This document shows, one piece after another, positions 61,801 through 64,000 of a stretch of 64,000 nt of DNA. The DNA comes from Carnegiea gigantea (Eukaryota > Streptophyta > Magnoliopsida > Caryophyllales > Cactaceae). The translations under genes were made by a program, and so were the position numbers. Where the stretch lies: contig JAKOGI010000448.1 in NCBI GenBank assembly GCA_029747015.1, forward strand, positions 382,001-446,000, in the 5' to 3' direction. Positions within the stretch are counted from its first letter, which is position 1. Each line of letters starts with the position of its first letter. The notes below the pieces were generated by a model, which was not told where the DNA came from, searched no databases, and saw only the letters and a list, made by a program, of their open reading frames with translations.

Positions 61801-63990
61801 GAACCTGGAACAAAGAGGCCGTTTCTTAGAGATTAATGAGTACTCTGTTTTAAGTGGCAAGATTGCATTCTCTATTTCTATGAGTTCAAACTAATCAGAT
61901 GAGGAGTTTAAAATCTTTCAAGAACATATCAACAAGCTCAAGAAACAAAGGGGAATGAAGAAAGTGGCTGTGGTATAGTATTCATTTAGCTAATGTGGTT
62001 TGGATATGGGTAGATCTGGGTTAGCAAATGGGCAATTCCATGTTGTCTGCTTAACATCCAAGCTTTACTGATCTAGTCTTAGCAAGGGGCAAAACAATGG
62101 CAGTTTTTGAAACATGTGGAATCTCATAAGCTTCTTCCTTTTACTAGGTCCGTGCAACAACATTCTAATTGTTTAATGCATGCTAAACTACTATTAACTC
62201 CATTAATCTAGATAGGCTATTAAAATTTTTCTGGCTTGTTGATCGTTGACACGCAGAACATCGATGAGACTGGTCTGCCTTGTCTAGTGACTCTTAATCC
62301 ACCTCATCCGCCAACAAAGGTCTTGCTCAAATGGTCAACAGGGTATCTTGTACCCTCCGTTGCAGCAACAAAAGCTTTACTTGAGCTTGATAATATTCAA
62401 GGAAAGAGAGGGATTTGGTTTTCTGGATTACATCATGGTAAGCTTAAACAAGGTATTTCAGAATATCCGTAATCGATTAGGTGCAATTATTTGTCTTGGT
62501 CATCAAGTACTATATATATGAAAAAGAGATAACAAAAGCATTTCTAATATTAACCTTAATTTCCTATTGTGAACGTCGGATGTTCAGACTCATTACTCTC
62601 TTATAGGCTAATCATCCTTTTTGTTACTTTCAGGCAACGGTTCCCATGAGGATGCATTGAAGGTAAATGTTTCAAATTTTTAGTCAAGATAAATAACAGG
62701 CCACCCAAAATTACAAATGATTACATTCTGATTTCATGTTTAGCAGTCAATATTCTACTGATCGTGGGATAATGACTATTTGTCAGGCTGGGATGATTGC
62801 TGCACACGCTGTGCTTGGAAGGAGCTTCACCATTTACAGAAACCCGAAACAGATGGTGCCTTCTTGGACAGAAGCAGCAGCTCGCCATTATGTAACCAGA
62901 TTCTTGAAGCAGTTCATTTCTTCTGGCTCTTTGATGTAAGTTCAATTTCTTTCAAGTCTCATAGGCTCAGTGGCCTTCCTATATCCTATCATATAAATTA
63001 TCCAAGATTATCTTTGTTTTTTTGTTTTTTGATCAACTAAGATTGTCAAGACTACAATTAATCTATTATCTCACTCAGAACAACTAACCTGTAAAATTCT
63101 CTCTGTTACCTTTGCACAGTAGACAGAGAGCCTTTCTGTTTTCTATATGCTCTCTACTGCCATCAGCTGATGACTGATTGAAAAAATAATGCCACCAAAA
63201 AATCATCTGTACTGTGAAGTACATTGTCTTTCTGTTGGTCTGACATTAGCCCCTTTTTTTGGCTGTGCCTGTTCCGTGCTTTTCACATGGCAGTTTGCTG
63301 GAGGAAGGAGGTGATGTTCTGACCTTTGAGGGCTCTGACAAGAGGTGTGACTGGAAAACTGCTTTAAGAGTGCACAGCCCCAAGTTTTACTGGAAGGTAT
63401 TTCTCCTAGATATGTCACATCTTGTGTTTTTATATATTTCCATATTTGGAACTGATGTTAGGCATCATAATTTTGCTTACAGATTGCTGCAGAAGCTGAC
63501 TTGGGCCTTGCAGATGCATTCATCAATGGGGACTTCACAGTTGTGGATAAGAATGATGGTCTTCTGAACCTTTTCAGGGTAAATCAGAACTATGTTCAGA
63601 GCTTATCAAGTATTTAGGGATTGATTCTAATCACTTGCTTGGACATTTGTACTGCAGTTATTTGGTTCTATATTTGTTACTTATTTATTCATTGTTTGAA
63701 TCATTATGCAGATAATTCTCGCCAAATTATATATATATCCTCCTGCTTCAGAGGTTAAGAGAAAGAGGTAAATTCCAACTAGGTCTCTTGCTCTATGGGG
63801 ATATCTTTGAACCATCATTTGCACCATCAATTTAAATGTTCTGTCTTCTTCCAGCCATGGCTCCCAAGGTTGGTGGAAACCAGTTCTTTTTACAGCTGCG
63901 ATAGCCTCTGTGAAATATTTCTGCCAGCATGTTTCTAGGAAAAACACAGTTACACGAGCTCGTCAAAATGTTGCTCGACATTACGACTTG
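49824..63990 (+). CDS. Gene C: cyclopropane fatty acid synthase, exons 1-15 (continues past the window)
   Basis: Same enzyme family and exon phases as gene A. Exons: 49824-50000, 58445-58662, 59016-59121, 59228-59329, 59413-59472, 59641-59719, 60364-60511, 61165-61288, 62257-62437, 62634-62662, 62787-62935, 63294-63396, 63483-63578, 63712-63767, 63855-63990. Together 1764 bases, 588 codons, no stops. Exon 1 has MRRIAVIGGGISG (FAD motif) and DLDLGFMVFNR; exon 2 starts VTFPHMTELF; exon 15 ends ARQNVARHYDL. The SAM-binding exons lie outside the window, so I cannot say that the gene is complete. Intron 1 is 8.4 kb against 0.7 kb in A because of a LINE and a solo LTR. Intron 7 is GC-AG. It has two more residues than A at the start of exon 15, as does B. 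Confidence 0.9.
50001..53330 (+). other. Intron 1 of gene C, left part
   Basis: AT-rich, no gene recognised. An ORF-free region with short GA and AAG runs; nothing aligns by eye with intron 1 of gene A. Confidence 0.5.
53331..55757 (+). mobile_element. 5'-truncated LINE in intron 1 of gene C
   Basis: Starts around GDQCTKFFFAKMK, so the endonuclease is missing. Then SPGPDGY, FRPISCCNVVYKGISK, SQGAFVRGRE, IDLKKAYDSVY, GLRQGDPLSPLLFVL and the catalytic FADDLIVV of the reverse transcriptase, followed by RYLGVPI, NYLWGAD and a C-terminal zf-RVT Cys/His cluster (YQCQICKDHIETHEHLVFQC). It ends in an (AAAT)n tail, which is typical for plant L1-type elements. The frame is cut by two frameshifts and many stops, most of them TAG in place of Trp. 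It is on the same strand as gene C. Confidence 0.85.
55758..55871. repeat. (AAAT)n, (TA)n, (TG)n tail of the LINE
   Basis: AAAT units continue into TA and then TG repeats, ending with TATATAT. Likely grown from the LINE 3' tail. Confidence 0.9.
56166..56300 (-). mobile_element. Possible SINE remnant in intron 1 of gene C
   Basis: On the minus strand CTTGGCGTAGTGATTAAAA looks like an A box, followed by GGTACTGAGTATATTGGGTCC, as in the sequence at 48274-48372. The B box is decayed. Confidence 0.35.
56437..57769 (-). repeat. Solo LTR, relative of the LTRs at 4639 and 9060
   Basis: On the minus strand it begins TGATAAACTTTT and ends ACGCAACA. Flanks are CCGGA (56432-56436) and CCGAA (57770-57774), four of five bases equal. 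Block order matches the LTRs of the non-autonomous element (for example CTAGTCTAACT, GATTAGT, CATTTCATC). There is no internal region, so it is a recombination product. A CG-rich patch with GCACG/CGTGC words lies at 57370-57515. Confidence 0.8.
57770..58444 (+). other. Intron 1 of gene C, right part
   Basis: Non-coding up to the GTTTGCAG-type acceptor before exon 2. A poly-T run lies at 57931-57946. The first bases join the sequence left of the solo LTR into one block of CCCGAACCCG-type repeats. Confidence 0.5.
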
Positions 63991-64000
63991 GTATGAGCTT

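Overview
This is nuclear DNA from a flowering plant, probably a eudicot. The evidence is AT-rich sequence, many short exons with GT-AG introns, Au-type SINE, Ty1/copia, Ty3/gypsy, LINE and hAT-like elements, long (TA)n arrays, and a two-domain protein architecture typical of plants. I cannot name the species.

The core of the window is a cluster of genes for plant cyclopropane fatty acid synthase (N-terminal FAD/amine-oxidase-like domain fused to a C-terminal SAM-dependent CFA synthase domain). I found four units. Unit D (+, 1121-1455) is a broken fragment of the last two exons. Unit B (-, 2449-19649) is a 23-exon pseudogene that lacks exon 1, has four in-frame stops, a lost splice donor, an exon deletion and a 5.8-kb LTR element in one intron. 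Unit A (-, 31803-21633) is an intact 24-exon gene that I could splice by hand into an open frame of 871 codons. Unit C (+, from 49824, running off the right edge) has its first 15 exons intact. D and B are tail to tail, A and B are in tandem, and A and C are divergent across about 18 kb.

Mobile DNA fills the rest. A non-autonomous LTR element with a tRNA-Asp primer site and perfect target duplication lies at 4639-10478. A chromodomain gypsy 3' end (about 20262-21106) sits where B's first exon should be. A decayed copia element (40582-45869) is inserted in one copy of a locally triplicated repeat, whose other copies are empty or carry an hAT-like MITE. Two decayed LINE pieces lie in introns of B and C, a solo LTR lies in C intron 1, an Au SINE lies between D and B, and there are several MITEs and microsatellites.

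A and C would act alone as enzymes, adding a methylene group from S-adenosylmethionine across the double bond of a membrane-lipid acyl chain. B and D cannot make a full protein. The points I rate highest are the cluster arrangement, a non-canonical GC-AG intron kept in all three paralogs, a GA-repeat upstream ORF ending two bases before the start codon of C, and CG-rich palindromic islands shared by the LTRs of unrelated element families.
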